Of a DNA stretch of 64,000 nucleotides, positions 21,441-32,570 are shown one piece after another. Each line of letters begins with the position of its first letter. Position 1 is the first letter of the stretch. The stretch lies in the NCBI GenBank assembly GCA_009767595.1, contig VSDK01018274.1, positions 139,297 to 203,296 of the forward strand, written 5' to 3'. The position numbers and the translations under genes were made by a program. The DNA is from Symbiodinium kawagutii (lineage: Eukaryota > Sar > Dinophyceae > Suessiales > Symbiodiniaceae). The notes beneath the pieces are model-generated. The model had not been told where the DNA came from, did not search any database, and saw only the letters and a program-made list of their open reading frames with translations.

Positions 21441-21949
21441 CTTCTTGAGCCCTATAATTGCCCGATATCAACTCATCTTTCAATAAGTATGATCAAGACA
21501 ATTATATATATATATATATTACATAGATACATAATCATAATTTCTGATTAATCACTCTTTTTAGAGAGTCATTGTTGGTCATTGACTATATAGTGTCATC
21601 AATGATTAACTGGTGCCAACCAGCCTCCGTACACCAGCAAATCAATCATCACCCTCTCTTCAACCACTATAACTCTTCCCTACCAACTCTTGCTTGTTTT
21701 TGTTGATCATCAATCCCTATGATAAGTTGGTAATTTGTATTTACAACACGGACCATGATCAGACTAAAGCTTTCATCAACCGTTGGAAGAATGGCTATAA
21801 ACATTAAACTAGCAACAAACACAGGATTTTCTAACCATTTCCTGGCAACAAGGACGAACCAACATTGTAAAACTAACCATTATCAAGCAACCCTTGGCAA
21901 CTGACCACTATTGATCAATATCAACCCTTGTTGTCTTGATATTGTGCAG

Positions 21950-22019
21950 CCGATAGCTGAGCCAAGGAGTCCTCCGGAACCTACAGCAGTCAGATGGCTT
22001 CCACACGATACGAGGCGAG
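21950..22019 (+). CDS. exon-like island with GC donor
   Basis: Follows GTGCAG|CCG and reads PIAEPRSPPEPTAVRWLPHD and then TRR. It ends CGAG|GCAAAC, a GC donor. Pro-rich, one clear frame (which stays open to a TGA near 22049). Unrecognised. Confidence 0.4.
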
Positions 22020-22087
22020 GCAAACGAGTCGACACGATATGTGGTGCGTGATGCAATGCTTTGGAAGCATAGGAACTTGTTAATTGC

Positions 22088-22215
22088 ACTTTATGGTTGC
22101 CGTTGCCATTTTCCCCGTTTTCGCTGTTGCCGTTGTCTTTGCCATTGCCATGGTTGCTGCTGCTGCCGTTGCTGTTGCCGTTACCTTTGCTAGTGCAACC
22201 CTCGTTGCTGTTGGT
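22088..22215. repeat. (TTGCCG)n-like imperfect repeat
   Basis: TTGCCGTTGCCATTT and GCTGTTGCCGTTG units. Gives Ala/Val or Asn/Gly-rich artefactual frames. Confidence 0.8.
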
Positions 22216-22376
22216 GTTGTTGTTTTCGTTGAGCAAGAGAATACCTGTCGGGTATCCAATAGCACCAACCCACGGACTGTTTCGGTCATTCTGAGTTAGT
22301 TTGTTATCCCAAAGTAGTGACCAGTGACCACTGTTGACTCTTAGCCATATATTGATGAGATTTCGTCGACCACCAA

Positions 22377-22881
22377 GTGTTGGATGATCTGTACATGTTG
22401 GGAGCGGTCCACAAGCGCGGACTCTCTTGCGGCTTGCGGACCCGTGCTGTCAACTCCTTCCAGAGTTTAGTCAGGCAATTTAGTTACGACGATTATGCCT
22501 ATCATGGCAGGGATGCCGCAGGATCGAAAACACGGTCAATAGTCAAGCATTCCAATCATGGGTCAACAGGTGAATCAAAGGATTAAACAAGCTGAGGAAG
22601 TCATGGCTGAATCGTATCCTTCAGCAAGTGGTGGGATTGTCGTGCCTGGAACGCGACAACCCGTGAATCCTTTGCTAGAATTGATTCTCCAGATGGCTAT
22701 GGGTCAATATCAACCAGCCAGTAATGGGGATAGTGACCAACCAATAATAAGGAAAACAATGATTAATGATGGGGAACCAGGGGTACGGGGTTTTGACCCA
22801 CAGCCAGATAAGGAACTCCAGAATGACCTTATCAAATTCAGCAAGCAGAATACCAATCAAGTGAGATTCGTGTATTTGTGA
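22377..22881 (+). CDS. two consecutive ORFs, unrecognised
   Basis: Frame 22377-22586 (GAVHKRGLSCGLRTRAVNSF) overlaps frame 22558-22881 (107 codons, with KQAEEVMAESYPSASGGIVV and a C-terminal DKELQNDLIKFSKQN). The stretch is free of filler. Read as two exons or a small gene. No family recognised. Confidence 0.33.
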
Positions 22882-23294
22882 TTCTCACAGAAGTTCTTGA
22901 CACTAGGCTGCTCAGGATCCTTCCAAATCTAGCTGGAGTCATGATCAACTTCTCTACAATCCTGCCAGCGATCACAATGAGGGCCACATAAGAACCACCA
23001 CGCATGAGTGGGACATCGATTTTCCTCCCTCTCCTTCTCCCTTTCCTTCTCTGCCTCCAGACATTGAATCGCGTTGAATCATCATTCCAGAAGTTCTTGG
23101 CACTGCCAAGATTGATGGAATCGTCGTTGGTAAGTCATCCTTGGGGATTCTGCTGTCGTGATCTCCAACCGCTACGGATTGTTCTACGTTTTCTTTAACA
23201 GTAAATTCGACTCCTCAGAATACTCTTTCCACCATCGCATGCCATTTGCTGTGGTCATCATTAGCACAATAATATATCCGTCTATACTTGTACC

Positions 23295-23648
23295 ATGGAC
23301 ACCCCCACAGGCATCCCACCTTCTGGAAGGACTGCAGTCATTTCGACTCGTCTCAAACACATCCATTTAGTCGGCGTCGTTCACAAAGTGACGAAGAACG
23401 CCTGGGTGAGATCCACTTTCCCTGCAGAGTGCAAGGAGTCTGCAAGGAGTCTGCAAGGAGTCTGCAAGGAGTGCAACTTTTCCAAAGAACGAGTTGAACA
23501 TCACAGGAATCCGAGTCCATTTGTCCAGTCCAAAGAGTCCACGTCGCACAGGTCGTGCAAAGGTCGTGCGCGACATAATCATCATTTCAGATATAGTAAA
23601 AATCATCATCGTCATCATTGCCATCCTTTCCAATCCTTCTCATCATGA
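23295..23648 (+). CDS. 117-codon ORF, unrecognised
   Basis: The ATG is in a strong context (ACCATGG). The first 45 codons read well (ISTRLKHIHLVGVVHKVTKN). The middle is made by an 11-bp tandem repeat (23431-23473, GCAAGGAGTCT units) and the end is His-rich low complexity, so only the start may be genuine. Confidence 0.3.
   Translation: MDTPTGIPPSGRTAVISTRLKHIHLVGVVHKVTKNAWVRSTFPAECKESARSLQGVCKECNFSKERVEHHRNPSPFVQSKESTSHRSCKGRARHNHHFRYSKNHHRHHCHPFQSFSS
23431..23473. repeat. 11-bp tandem repeat (GCAAGGAGTCT)x4
   Basis: Four near-perfect copies. The 11-bp unit would shift frame with each copy-number change. Confidence 0.92.
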
Positions 23649-23687
23649 AAACCACCACCACCACCACCATTATCACGCTGCTGATCC

Positions 23688-24059
23688 TTGTCCCAGCAAC
23701 TCCGAAGTCAGGTAGAGGGGATGGACCATGAAGATGAGGCAGAAGTGCGGAGCCATGCAGAGCCATGGGAGGGATTGAATGAGCACAAAGCAGAAGGCGG
23801 GCTACGCATGGATATGCAGCGGGTTGGATGTTTCAAAGAGCTGTTTCTCAGCAATACGACTAGGACGATTGGTTCAAATCACAATATATTTGGGGCAGGG
23901 TTGAACCACCAACCGGATACATATCTACATGTTTGTTCGATTCGCAAAGCATTTTGTTTCTATCTCTGCATGAACTTCTTTCTCGGTCTCATGAGGACTA
24001 CTGTGTCCCCCACGAGAACCCGAACATCTTGTTGCATTCTTTCAGATAATTATACATAA
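23688..24059 (+). CDS. ORF with an acidic/His-rich start, unrecognised
   Basis: The first 50 codons (EGMDHEDEAEVRSHAEPWEG) are GC-richer and exon-like. The remainder enters AT-rich sequence and is doubtful. Confidence 0.28.
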   Translation: MSQQLRSQVEGMDHEDEAEVRSHAEPWEGLNEHKAEGGLRMDMQRVGCFKELFLSNTTRTIGSNHNIFGAGLNHQPDTYLHVCSIRKAFCFYLCMNFFLGLMRTTVSPTRTRTSCCILSDNYT

Positions 24060-24360
24060 TTATACTGTGTTTTAAGTATAATATGCATGGCATACAAAGA
24101 CACAACATGTACATGTGCACATGGATACGTACAAACAGACGCACGTGCACAGATATATATGCAGACCGACATACATCCATACAAATCACAAGACCACCGA
24201 CAAATCTATATACTCTGCTAGTACATACAAACAAACGTGCCTGCACAAACATGTATTCATACATTGACACATAGGTAGATAGACGGACAGATAGACAAAT
24301 AGATGCATGCATACAGATGCCAGTGATCTGAGCTGAAAGTTGCCCTTTCAACTATGATAG
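24060..24360. repeat. degenerate ACATA/CACA-rich stretch
   Basis: Imperfect ACATACA, ACAAAC and GACAGATAGA words. No gene seen. Confidence 0.6.
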
Positions 24361-24629
24361 GCTAAATTTGGATCCCCAAATGGGCTGCATGTTGGTGCCC
24401 TCCTCCCTTGGTGCTGGCTGCCATGGCATCCTCAGTGGGCGGCGCAGACTGGAGTGGTCATGAATATGGGATGTGAACAGCTGGGGTACGGGGGTTTTGA
24501 TTTACAAGGATATAATAATATAACATTTAAATGTGTAGTGTTGAATTGTACAACATATCATGTACACACATAGAGACGTGGAGCTGTATACAAGTATATA
24601 CAAGTTATATACAATAATTATATGTATAA

Positions 24630-24653
24630 ATATATATATATATATATATATAT
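24630..24653. repeat. (AT)n microsatellite
   Basis: Twelve AT units. Confidence 0.95.
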
Positions 24654-24687
24654 GTTTGCATGTAGACACATGCTACCCCGAACTAGT

Positions 24688-24774
24688 AGACACACGGTTT
24701 TGGCTGCGCTAGCGCCCAAGGTCGTCCGCCAGCTGGCCGAAAAGTTGTCGCAAGAGGAGTCGCCAGAGGCGTGA
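24688..24774 (+). CDS. exon-like island ending at TGA
   Basis: After CTAGT the frame reads RHTVLAALAPKVVRQLAEKL and SQEESPEA, then TGA at 24772-24774. Strongly GC-rich codons, basic-amphipathic then acidic: a likely C-terminal exon. Unrecognised. Confidence 0.42.
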   Translation, partial: RHTVLAALAPKVVRQLAEKLSQEESPEA

Positions 24775-24837
24775 TACCAAGCAACCACGGAAGCCGACAA
24801 TGTGTAGGGGAACAGGGGATGGAACCTCACTAAAATA

Positions 24838-24995
24838 GGGATATTGATAAACAAACAACTGGGATATTGATAAATGATATTGATGTAACCACCAGTAGGG
24901 ATATGGATATTGATAAGCACACAGCTGAGGATTTCCCTACTGGATAGGGATATTGATAAATCGGGGATATCAATAGGGGATATCTGGATAGGGAT
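24838..24995. repeat. degenerate GGGATATTGATAAA repeats
   Basis: At least five copies of GGGATATTGATA(A/C)A with variable spacers. GGGGATATC variants near 24965-24985. Confidence 0.75.
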
Positions 24996-25097
24996 ATGGA
25001 TGAACAGACGCGGGAGAATCATAAAATTGATGGCATTCAGAAGTAAGCATGGCAGGAAAGCAAGCAAAAATGCTAGGACACCAACAATGACAAGGAT

Positions 25098-25451
25098 ATG
25101 ACCAACAAACATGTTTTCTGCACGAGCAGAGCATCCATGGTTTGGAAGCTGCCAATCATCCCTGAAAAAACAAGAGAGTATTCCTGGTTTCAGATGACCC
25201 GAAACTATGGGCTCTGGTCTATCAAGGAAAGGCTCTCATTTCTCAATCGAGGTCAACTCTTAGAAGGTCGACAGCTTGTTTTTGTCACAGCTGTTGAATG
25301 GTATGCATTACTGCATATCAATGCAGTATATACTAAGATATCATGGTTCATATGGGATATACATGTATATGCTGCTGGCTGCTTTGTCAATTTATCTCAT
25401 GTTGGTAAAAAGGTACAATATCACATGATCCCGGAAGATGCCGGTAATTGA
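25098..25451 (+). CDS. 117-codon ORF, unrecognised
   Basis: Open frame in non-filler DNA (contains RLSFLNRGQLLEGRQLVFVT). No domain recognised. Codon use is AT-rich, unlike the GC-rich islands. Confidence 0.22.
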   Translation: MTNKHVFCTSRASMVWKLPIIPEKTREYSWFQMTRNYGLWSIKERLSFLNRGQLLEGRQLVFVTAVEWYALLHINAVYTKISWFIWDIHVYAAGCFVNLSHVGKKVQYHMIPEDAGN

Positions 25452-26180
25452 CTAGCTAACAAACCGCTATTCTGTCGCGGATGAACGGCGGTCAACTGAA
25501 CACGCACTGTGGCGTTTTTTGAACATGTCGCTGTGGCACCCCCCAAACACCGCCAGGTCCCTAGCACAAATGGTATTGGGTGCATCAGTATTATTGTTGG
25601 TTTTACCCTTTTTGTTGCTTATATCATCGTAGTTCTGGATCACTGTCGATTGTTCATTCTTCCGTTTATCATGTCGGTGTATACGATTGTTGGCTAAGAA
25701 AAGCTATATCAGTGTTGTGTTATGTGGTTGATTATGTCAGCAGCAGCCATGTGCACATAGCGATCAGAAACAATCACGTGTAGCAGCAAGCGTACTTGCC
25801 CACTTTTTCACCACTGCAGATTTCCCTACTGAAGATTGGTTGATGAGACCCACCACCCGAACACTCATGAATACTCTCTATTGATATCTATTGATATCTA
25901 TTGATATCAACCAACCTAGGGTTGCTGATTGTCGTTCATGTTTCTACTTTCAGTTGACGTTTCTTGCTTCTATCACCATAAATAGCCTACAAATCCACCA
26001 CATCAGCCATTTACCAGGACTGATGGGAAAATCTAGGAACCAAAATTTATAGCAATGAGTCATGCCTGTAACAACCGGGGAACAGACCTTTATCAGCAAT
26101 GGTTATCCAGAGCCTAACTCAAAGTGATGGTTATAACAAGGGTTTTACAGGCTGATTTTCCCATCAAAGCAGTCAAGTGA
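25452..26180. other. no gene seen
   Basis: Includes a 12-bp triplet repeat (CTATTGATATCTATTGATAT, 25878-25912) and filler. Confidence 0.4.
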
Positions 26181-26348
26181 TTATTGTTTCTGGCCGCACT
26201 TGAAGCCTCAGCAGAAGTCTCCAGCTTTCTAGGCGCTACTGGACCGGGCCTACTTCGAATCATGACCGCGGCCAGCGAACGCGCTGAAGCGGGTGGTCAA
26301 AGCTACGGCAGACTGCCGGATGGTGGCTGGGGGGAAATTCTTGCTTAC
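26181..26348 (+). CDS. exon-like island, 56 codons
   Basis: Opens after an in-frame TGA and runs to TAA 26349. It contains AALEASAEVSSFLGATGPGL and RAEAGGQSYGRLPDGGWGE. Strongly GC-rich against AT-rich flanks, single good frame. The true exon may end at a GC donor near GGATGGTG|GCTGG. Unrecognised. Confidence 0.45.
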
Positions 26349-26349
26349 T

Positions 26350-26780
26350 AAGGGGATCTAAGGGGTATAGAATTAGTGGTCAATAGTGTGAATCACTGTG
26401 ACTGTGGTGGTTGCTAACCAGGTTCATGATGATGATAACGGTCAATAGCGCTCAAAGATGGGTAATTAATGAATAACTAAAAATCGGCAAACGATAGCTC
26501 ATTAGCTTCGCATGAGAACTGCTGATCATGATGCTTAGTCTCCATGCCTTACTACTAACTATAGACTGCTTCATGATTACCTCTGAATAACGGTCGATCA
26601 ATTGATAGGATTGGTGACCAGCAAGTCAACATTCCTTGCTGAACAATGGCAGTGGGAAAAATATTATCTTGATGAATAATCATGCTTAACTCTTAAGTCA
26701 TGGATCATGTATAATGGACTATAATGATTGACTGATAGATCATAGTGGATGAACTGCTTGTTGGAAAGGAGCAACTCAGT
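26350..26780. repeat. strand-coherent GGTT/GATGATAACGG filler
   Basis: Dense in GGTCAATAG, GATGATG and GGTTGC words. No exon-like patch. Confidence 0.55.
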
Positions 26781-27185
26781 ACCTTTTAAGGGTATTCGCG
26801 TGCATCCTTTTGAGGGGGAAGCAGCCGATTGATATAGACCTCCTGGGATTGTTGGTTGCTCACATTACATTGCAGCCAGCCATAGCGGAGTCAAATTGAT
26901 ACGGGCTTGTGACTGTTTCGGGATCAGAAAATCTCATGGACATACATTCATATACTTGTATATATGTATGTATCGATGAAAGTATTATCATATGAATAAA
27001 GACCGATTGGTGGATTGTGATAAGACCATTGAACGGATCTATAACAGGACTCACAAGCATGTGCATGTACTGGCTGTTCCAGGTATAACACTCAGCAAAA
27101 TGGCATATACATAATGTATAGATTTTCATATCCATGTAGATAGTAGGCATGGAACCAATGACGAACACGTGTGGCACTGATGATT
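26781..27185. other. no convincing gene
   Basis: The minus frame 26860-27177 is AT-rich and not protein-like beyond chance. Confidence 0.3.
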
Positions 27186-27214
27186 TTGGCTACAATGAGC
27201 CACTGCCGCCATAT

Positions 27215-27480
27215 AGCCAGAGTTAAAGGACAGGCGGTGCTGGACAACCTACCACTGCCAACCAATACGATATGAGGAGCTGGATCAACGATGCCAGGAT
27301 GACAAGCGTTCCAATGGTCAAGCTGGTTGTACTACGAGTTCGCGCGGGTGTGATTATTGGAACCCAGCAACATCAAACATGATCAAGCATGTAAAGTCAA
27401 ATGTTATCTTATGCACTGCTGCATTGCCTAGCCACTTGGACGACAGGTCCTTTCGGAAGATCCAGTATGCCGGGTGGCAA
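27215..27480 (+). CDS. exon-like open stretch, unrecognised
   Basis: A frame without ATG is open to TGA near 27480. It contains RYEELDQRCQDDKRSNGQ and, after CTAG near 27430, HLDDRSFRKIQYAG followed by a GT donor-like GGGTGG. Two exons are likely. Confidence 0.32.
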
Positions 27481-28079
27481 TGATAACACTTCAGAATGGA
27501 ATCATCTCCGCTGACCAAGCTGTAGAGCAAAAGTTTCTGTGTTCTGATCCCTTGTGTTTGAGAGTTACTGTGATTCCCTGCTTATAACAATCCGCTGGTA
27601 GCCACTAGCATGTAGGAAGAAAGCTAGGGTTATTTGTGAATGGTACCTCTGTCCATCCCCAAATGGTTCGAAACCGATCATTGTAGTAAACTGTTGGTTA
27701 TGAGCCCCTCCCATTGAAAGATTTTGAGGCAGCCCCCCACAGTGATTTGGTCGGTCATTAAATTTCTAGTTCATTCAACCCTTATTTATCACCAAGGAAC
27801 AATTCATACATTCACACCGATACTTAGCTGGTCACGATCTCTACCATTATGAATTATTGATCATCAACGCACCATTCATGAAAAATCTCTTCAGTAGTTG
27901 GATGATTGCAATGTCTACTATTCTAAATCATCAACGTACCATTCCGAGCCAGCTTATTAAAGGTGATCCATCGTGCATTTTGACCACCCGCCTGGTGCCG
28001 AAAAGCGGGGCCTTCGACTGGAGAAAAGATTGGGAAAATGATTGGTGCGCTGAGGTGAATGCAAGGGATGATTGATTAA

Positions 28080-28270
28080 CAAGGGATACAGTAACCAACC
28101 TCAAGATTAAGCAAGAGATCAAGAATGGATGATTAATGAATTCGACTTGCTAATTGGTGGCTAGTTTGATGATTAATGGTGGTTGAGATGGCAAGAGATG
28201 AAATATGGATGGTTATTGAGGCGAATGCTTGATGGCGAAGATGAATCATTGAGTTGGTTGGTCTTCTGGG
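28080..28270. repeat. GATGATTAATGG-type filler
   Basis: Strand-coherent TGATTAATGGTGGTTGAG words. Confidence 0.5.
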
Positions 28271-28466
28271 TTTCCAGGTGTGAGTTGCACAGAGATTCCG
28301 CAGGTCACTGGATTGGTTGATGGGAAAATCTTCAGGAAACCCCCATGATTGGTGGGTGAAACGAGGGTTTCCTGTAGATTTTGCCCATCACTCAAGCCAG
28401 TGAGTATATAAAGAAGTCACGATAGTAACAGCCTGGCCAGTCACGGTCAATCATCAATGAGCACTA

Positions 28467-28682
28467 ATGTCAGATCCTAAACAGAACCCACGTGACATGG
28501 TGTACCCAGGTCAGCACCCCGGATCCGCCCACCTTTCGCGATCGGCCATCAGTTTTAAGGGTAGATCAACAACAATGCATCCGAACATATGGAGCACCAG
28601 CGAAGCACCTGGATCCCCTGTCGGTGGTACATATTATGTATGTCTGGTAATGTGTCATGGTCAAATCTTCCAAATCGCTTGA
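28467..28682 (+). CDS. 71-codon ORF, unrecognised
   Basis: Contains MSDPKQNPRDMVYPGQHPGS and is Pro/Ser-rich. GC-rich in its first two-thirds. Confidence 0.32.
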   Translation: MSDPKQNPRDMVYPGQHPGSAHLSRSAISFKGRSTTMHPNIWSTSEAPGSPVGGTYYVCLVMCHGQIFQIA

Positions 28683-28714
28683 GCATATGGGTAAAACTCC
28701 AATTGTTTAGGCAA

Positions 28715-28935
28715 TGTTCCAAATATTCCAAGTCTTAGCCCATCCTTCGTCATCTTTGTCATCTTTGTCATGCTCAAATATTTCCAAGACCGAGTTTAGC
28801 CAATGAGTTTCGCCGTGGTCGTTGCAGCCACGTCGGTTGACCAGGGATCTGGCAATGCGGCGAATGGACGGATCCCCTGGGGTGGGGAGACCATCCTTTA
28901 GCCGGTCCTGGTGGCCGCAACCAGTACCACTGCTC
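28715..28935 (-). CDS. exon-like island on minus strand
   Basis: The minus frame reads RLKDGLPTPGDPSIRRIARS, then NDHGETHWLNSVLEIFEHDK and an acidic KDDKDDE tail, within the open frame 28707-28958. The composition is protein-like and the plus strand offers no comparable frame. Unrecognised. Confidence 0.42.
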
Positions 28936-28954
28936 ATAATATCATAAGATGAAC

Positions 28955-29170
28955 ACATGTATATGTATATATATATATATATATGTACTTAGATACGCAC
29001 ACACATATGTGTATGCATGTGCTACATACACGGATGTTTGTAACTTCATGAAAGAAAATGTACAGATATATCTTTATGATGTACAGATATACACGCCTAG
29101 ATGATGTATCATATATTCGTATGTTGACAGACACACACACACATGCACACACACACACATGTATGCTGCG
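28955..29170. repeat. (AT)n, (AC)n and mixed microsatellites
   Basis: AT run at 28965-28984; CACACACACACATGCACACAC at 29128-29162; ACAGATATA words between. Confidence 0.85.
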
Positions 29171-29187
29171 AACACATATACACAGTT

Positions 29188-29345
29188 GCAGCTACCCCGG
29201 CGAGCTGCCCCACCAAAACCATCCACATCCAATCCCTCATTGTACGGCCAGCATGCCGCACGCCGTCTTTCCAGCCCAAGCTGGGTAGCTTCTGACAAGC
29301 CACAGTGCCTGCGAAACCCGCCTGTTGGGGTTGAGTAATCCCCTG
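29188..29345. other. GC-rich exon-like patch, strand unresolved
   Basis: Open in two minus frames (one reads GLSEATQLGLERRRAACWPY) and in one plus frame. Composition suggests exon, orientation unknown. Confidence 0.25.
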
Positions 29346-29553
29346 CCCCCTGGTTTTCCGGTAAGAGGGGTACGAATAGAGCCGAGCTGAGGATAGCTGA
29401 GGATATCACATGATCCAAGCTGACCATCTATTGATTTTGGATTCAGCGCCAAATGACTGGTGGAAATTGGAGACTTGCACAGTGTGATCACCTGCCACAG
29501 CTATTTCATACGATCCACTTCTGGGGGGTACCCCATGGCTGGGTTGTTTTCCT

Positions 29554-29563
29554 NNNNNNNNNN
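29554..29563. other. assembly gap (10 N)
   Basis: Ten N immediately before a unique coding-like block. Confidence 1.
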
Positions 29564-29565
29564 GT

Positions 29566-30049
29566 GTTCTAGGGGTCTACCCATAGCTGTCGCCATTCCT
29601 GTCAGTTCCGAATGTCTACCGTACGAGGCCTTTAACGATTGCGTTGCCTTCATCCAATCCTTAAGCCCTTACTCCAGTGCGGAATCAGATATTGACCTCC
29701 ACCCAGAACCTCCCACGATTGCCTGATGGGTCTGGCTATGGCAGACGAATCATTCTTGTCTTCGAATTTGCTGCTTGGCTTGATGAGCCGGGGCGAGAGG
29801 ATCAACTGAGAACTTCACTCATTCACCTTTCCAATTTGAGACTTATCTTGTGGGATTCAAGCACCGATGGGTATCCGGGCTGATGATTTTCGCCGATGGG
29901 TCTGCTTTGCAGTTTACCCTTTGAGATTCGTTATTGGGATCCCTGTGAGGGATGGTCATCATATGGAAGAATCAACCGGGATTGAACCAACTTTCAACAC
30001 TGCAGAGAGAGTAGTTGTGATTCTCCCCAATTTGGGTGACTGTTTTTAG
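29566..30049 (+). CDS. coding-like block whose frame shifts twice
   Basis: Three overlapping plus frames follow one another. One runs from before the gap to 29726 (AIPVSSECLPYEAFNDCVAF). The next, 29677-29883, has RRIILVFEFAAWLDEPGRED. The last, 29867-30049, has RFVIGIPVRDGHHMEESTGI. Each starts in the frame next to the last. This fits several exons with tiny introns or, more likely, one coding sequence with indels (pseudogene or relic). Family not recognised. Confidence 0.33.
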
Positions 30050-30780
30050 CTGCAGCTTTACGATGCACACTGTCGGGATTACATTGCTACAACTAGCGTC
30101 TTTTCCACAGTCATTGACGCGGTCAATATGATGCTTTGTTGCCACGCAGTATTCTGGTATTGCTAATCCAACTGCTTTCTCAGAAGAACCTATACATGGT
30201 AAACCCATGTAGCCCCTTTGAACCACGTTAAGCTTGATGTTTCATATCCAAGCATGCTCAAGGTTTTTCATATCCATGCAACTTGTTTGAAGGGAACGTG
30301 AAACCATCAAGTTTAAGGAAAATGAATAGATAGAAGGGTAGAGCGAACCTGTACCCACTCTATGTATTTCTGTGATGTGAGCAGAAGGGGTCCACATACA
30401 CATGTGTAGGAGACAATATAGTATGATTTAGGCATACGCAGTATCCAGTCATGTATACGTATTTGTGTATGCATTGTCACTTGACAGCCCCCACCGATAC
30501 TGAGATTCAACGTACGATGTACACATATACAATTAAGCATATGTATGGCATACACACACAAGATTCACATTCGCACAGTGCATACATGCATCTGTACCTA
30601 TTGAAACCATAGACCTTGCTCAAAGTCCCCTCCTGCTCCCAAAAATGAACGAAAGACTACTGCCTCGTTGGGATTCCAAGTGTCGTTTTCCTTTTCTTTG
30701 CAAAACAAGAAGTGTATTCCGTAGGCTGTGAACCATTATTGATGACCATTTGCACAAATACTGACCGTTTAAGACCATTC
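30050..30780. other. no gene seen
   Basis: AT-rich, with ACACATAC words near 30380-30590. No exon-like patch. Confidence 0.4.
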
Positions 30781-30814
30781 TTCACCGTGACCCTGATGAA
30801 ATGTACTCACCAGC

Positions 30815-31055
30815 GAGCACTGTCATCATGACCAACCATAAAGTATCATTGACCAGCAACATCTTGTAGCCACTGCCATGACCATGGCCACCATTCCCCC
30901 GACCAGCCACGGCGCCGCAGCTCCCAGGTCTCACTTCGTCGATGGATTTTCCCTGGCGAAACCCTTCCGGTCTAGCGAGGACAGCTCCTGCATCGGCGCC
31001 ATCCCTGCGATACTTCCGGCTTGGTGATGCCTGGCTATGCTGAATCCTATGCTGA
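30815..31055 (-). CDS. GC-rich exon-like island, minus strand
   Basis: Two minus frames are open. One reads GMAPMQELSSLDRKGFAREN, with CCAGG|GAAAAT as a possible GA donor. The other (30782-31069) is Gly/Arg-rich and later gives YKMLLVNDTLWLVMMTVLAG. Exon composition is clear, the frame is not. Confidence 0.35.
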
Positions 31056-31439
31056 ATCCTATGCTTCAACTACTGACAAGTTCAATAGTTACAATAGTTA
31101 TCAATAGTTAATATACTGAATCAACTTTTGATCATGCAAGGATTTATTTGATTGTGTGGGGCCAACCATTGACGAACCATTTAGGAACGACTGATAAGGG
31201 TTCATGGTGATGGCTGCGACTGGTGAAGACGGATGTTTTCCAAAGTGTGGTTCAGAAATCGCGGAACTGTGTTGAAACAGGTCAGACCTTGTCCGAAGCT
31301 GAATCAATGTCAATGACAGAAATGGAGAGCTGATGCTGTTGTACAGGCTATATGTAACTCAAGAGCCGAATTCAAAGTTTATACAGCAAGCAACAATCCC
31401 AAGGTTGGTGATGCTTCGGAATGAAAATAGAGATGGCTA

Positions 31440-31697
31440 GCACACTGCCTGGTGGTTTGGGGGGAGCTAATCGGAGCCGTTCGGACTATCCATCATTCAT
31501 ATTGTTTCAGAGGGAGAGCCAGCACAATGGACCTATCAGGAGGTGGTGACTCACATTGCGGTTTGGCATATTTTGGCATGTCCAGATCCAGGGTCTATAT
31601 CATTGTTCAGCCCAATGAACTACTGCGTATTTCACTGGTTGGTTGCTTGAATCGACTTGAACACATTGTTCCAAGCGACTATGGTTCGAGCTGGTAG
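31440..31697 (+). other. exon-like patch, frame uncertain
   Basis: Plus frame 31452-31697 and a second plus frame (GANRSRSDYPSFILFQRESQ) overlap around a TTTCAG|AGG acceptor-like site near 31508. Unrecognised. Confidence 0.22.
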
Positions 31698-31774
31698 ATC
31701 TTCTCATCATGAACCACGGTTGCTTCAGATTTTCCATCACCTCTGATGTTTGACCTCCCAACTGCGCAGTATAG

Positions 31775-31860
31775 GACTCGCCGGCACATTGGGTGGAGGC
31801 CACCGATCAGTGCACCAGATGCTGCCACCATATCGCAGATCGTGGTGGATGACTGCTACT
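31775..31860 (+). CDS. exon-like island ending at TGA
   Basis: After GCGCAG the frame reads RRHIGWRPPISAPDAATISQ and then IVVDDCY followed by TGA near 31859. Unrecognised. Confidence 0.32.
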
Positions 31861-32049
31861 GATCATCGCCGATGACGATCAACTCTGAAATGTTCCCGGA
31901 ACTTGTTCAATCAGTAGCAGTGCAATGGGTACTGACGGTAATGATGACCCATCATTAGACCTATGATTACATCATGGGGAAGAATGGGTAATTTCATTTG
32001 CTGAGGATATTTGTAAGCCACCACGAACCATTGATAGCCATTCTCAAGC

Positions 32050-32165
32050 TGCATCATGGCTGCACTTTCAGGCAATGAGCAGTTCCGAAGAGGCCTGGGT
32101 GCTTGTCAGCGCCCACCCCGTTACAGCCGAGTTGCGAGATACCTGTTGCTGGGCCATGGATCATC
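32050..32165 (+). CDS. exon-like island, two open frames
   Basis: One frame reads MAALSGNEQFRRGLGACQRP, the other SSSEEAWVLVSAHPVTAELR. GC-rich against the flanks. Unrecognised. Confidence 0.3.
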
Positions 32166-32375
32166 ATGGTTAGTAAGGAAGCTTAACCAATAGATATCTA
32201 GTGAAGGGTTCGCTACTATTTGTTGCCTCATCCCATCATGGTTGTTGGTAGACCAATGATCGCCGTGGAGTAACTCCCCAATCATCGATTATAGTTCGTG
32301 AAGTTGGTGAACATCAGAAGGGTACCAGTTCTGGTAGATACATTGCATATTTGTCGGTGCGTTCATGTACCCATT

Positions 32376-32500
32376 TACAGGGGCCTTGGGGCCTTGCTCC
32401 CTTGCAGGGATTGTAACAGCTGGCTTGGGGTCGTCGACCAGTGAGTTCGGGCTAAGACAGCTTCAAGTGACAATCCATCGGGTGGAGGGACAACTCACGA
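32376..32500 (+). CDS. exon-like island, unrecognised
   Basis: After TTTACAG the frame reads GALGPCSLAGIVTAGLGSST and then SEFGLRQLQVTIHRVEG, running into the TAGGG repeat. Confidence 0.3.
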
Positions 32501-32504
32501 GAAG

Positions 32505-32570
32505 TAGGGTAGGGTAGGGTGCGGTAGGGTAGGGTAGGGCAGGGTAGGGCAGGGTAGGGTAGGGTAGGGC
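32505..32570. repeat. (TAGGG)n telomere-like pentamer array
   Basis: Thirteen 5-bp units of TAGGG with three GCAGG/GCGG variants. G-quadruplex-capable. Related to but not the same as the heptamer TTTAGGG telomere unit. Confidence 0.95.
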
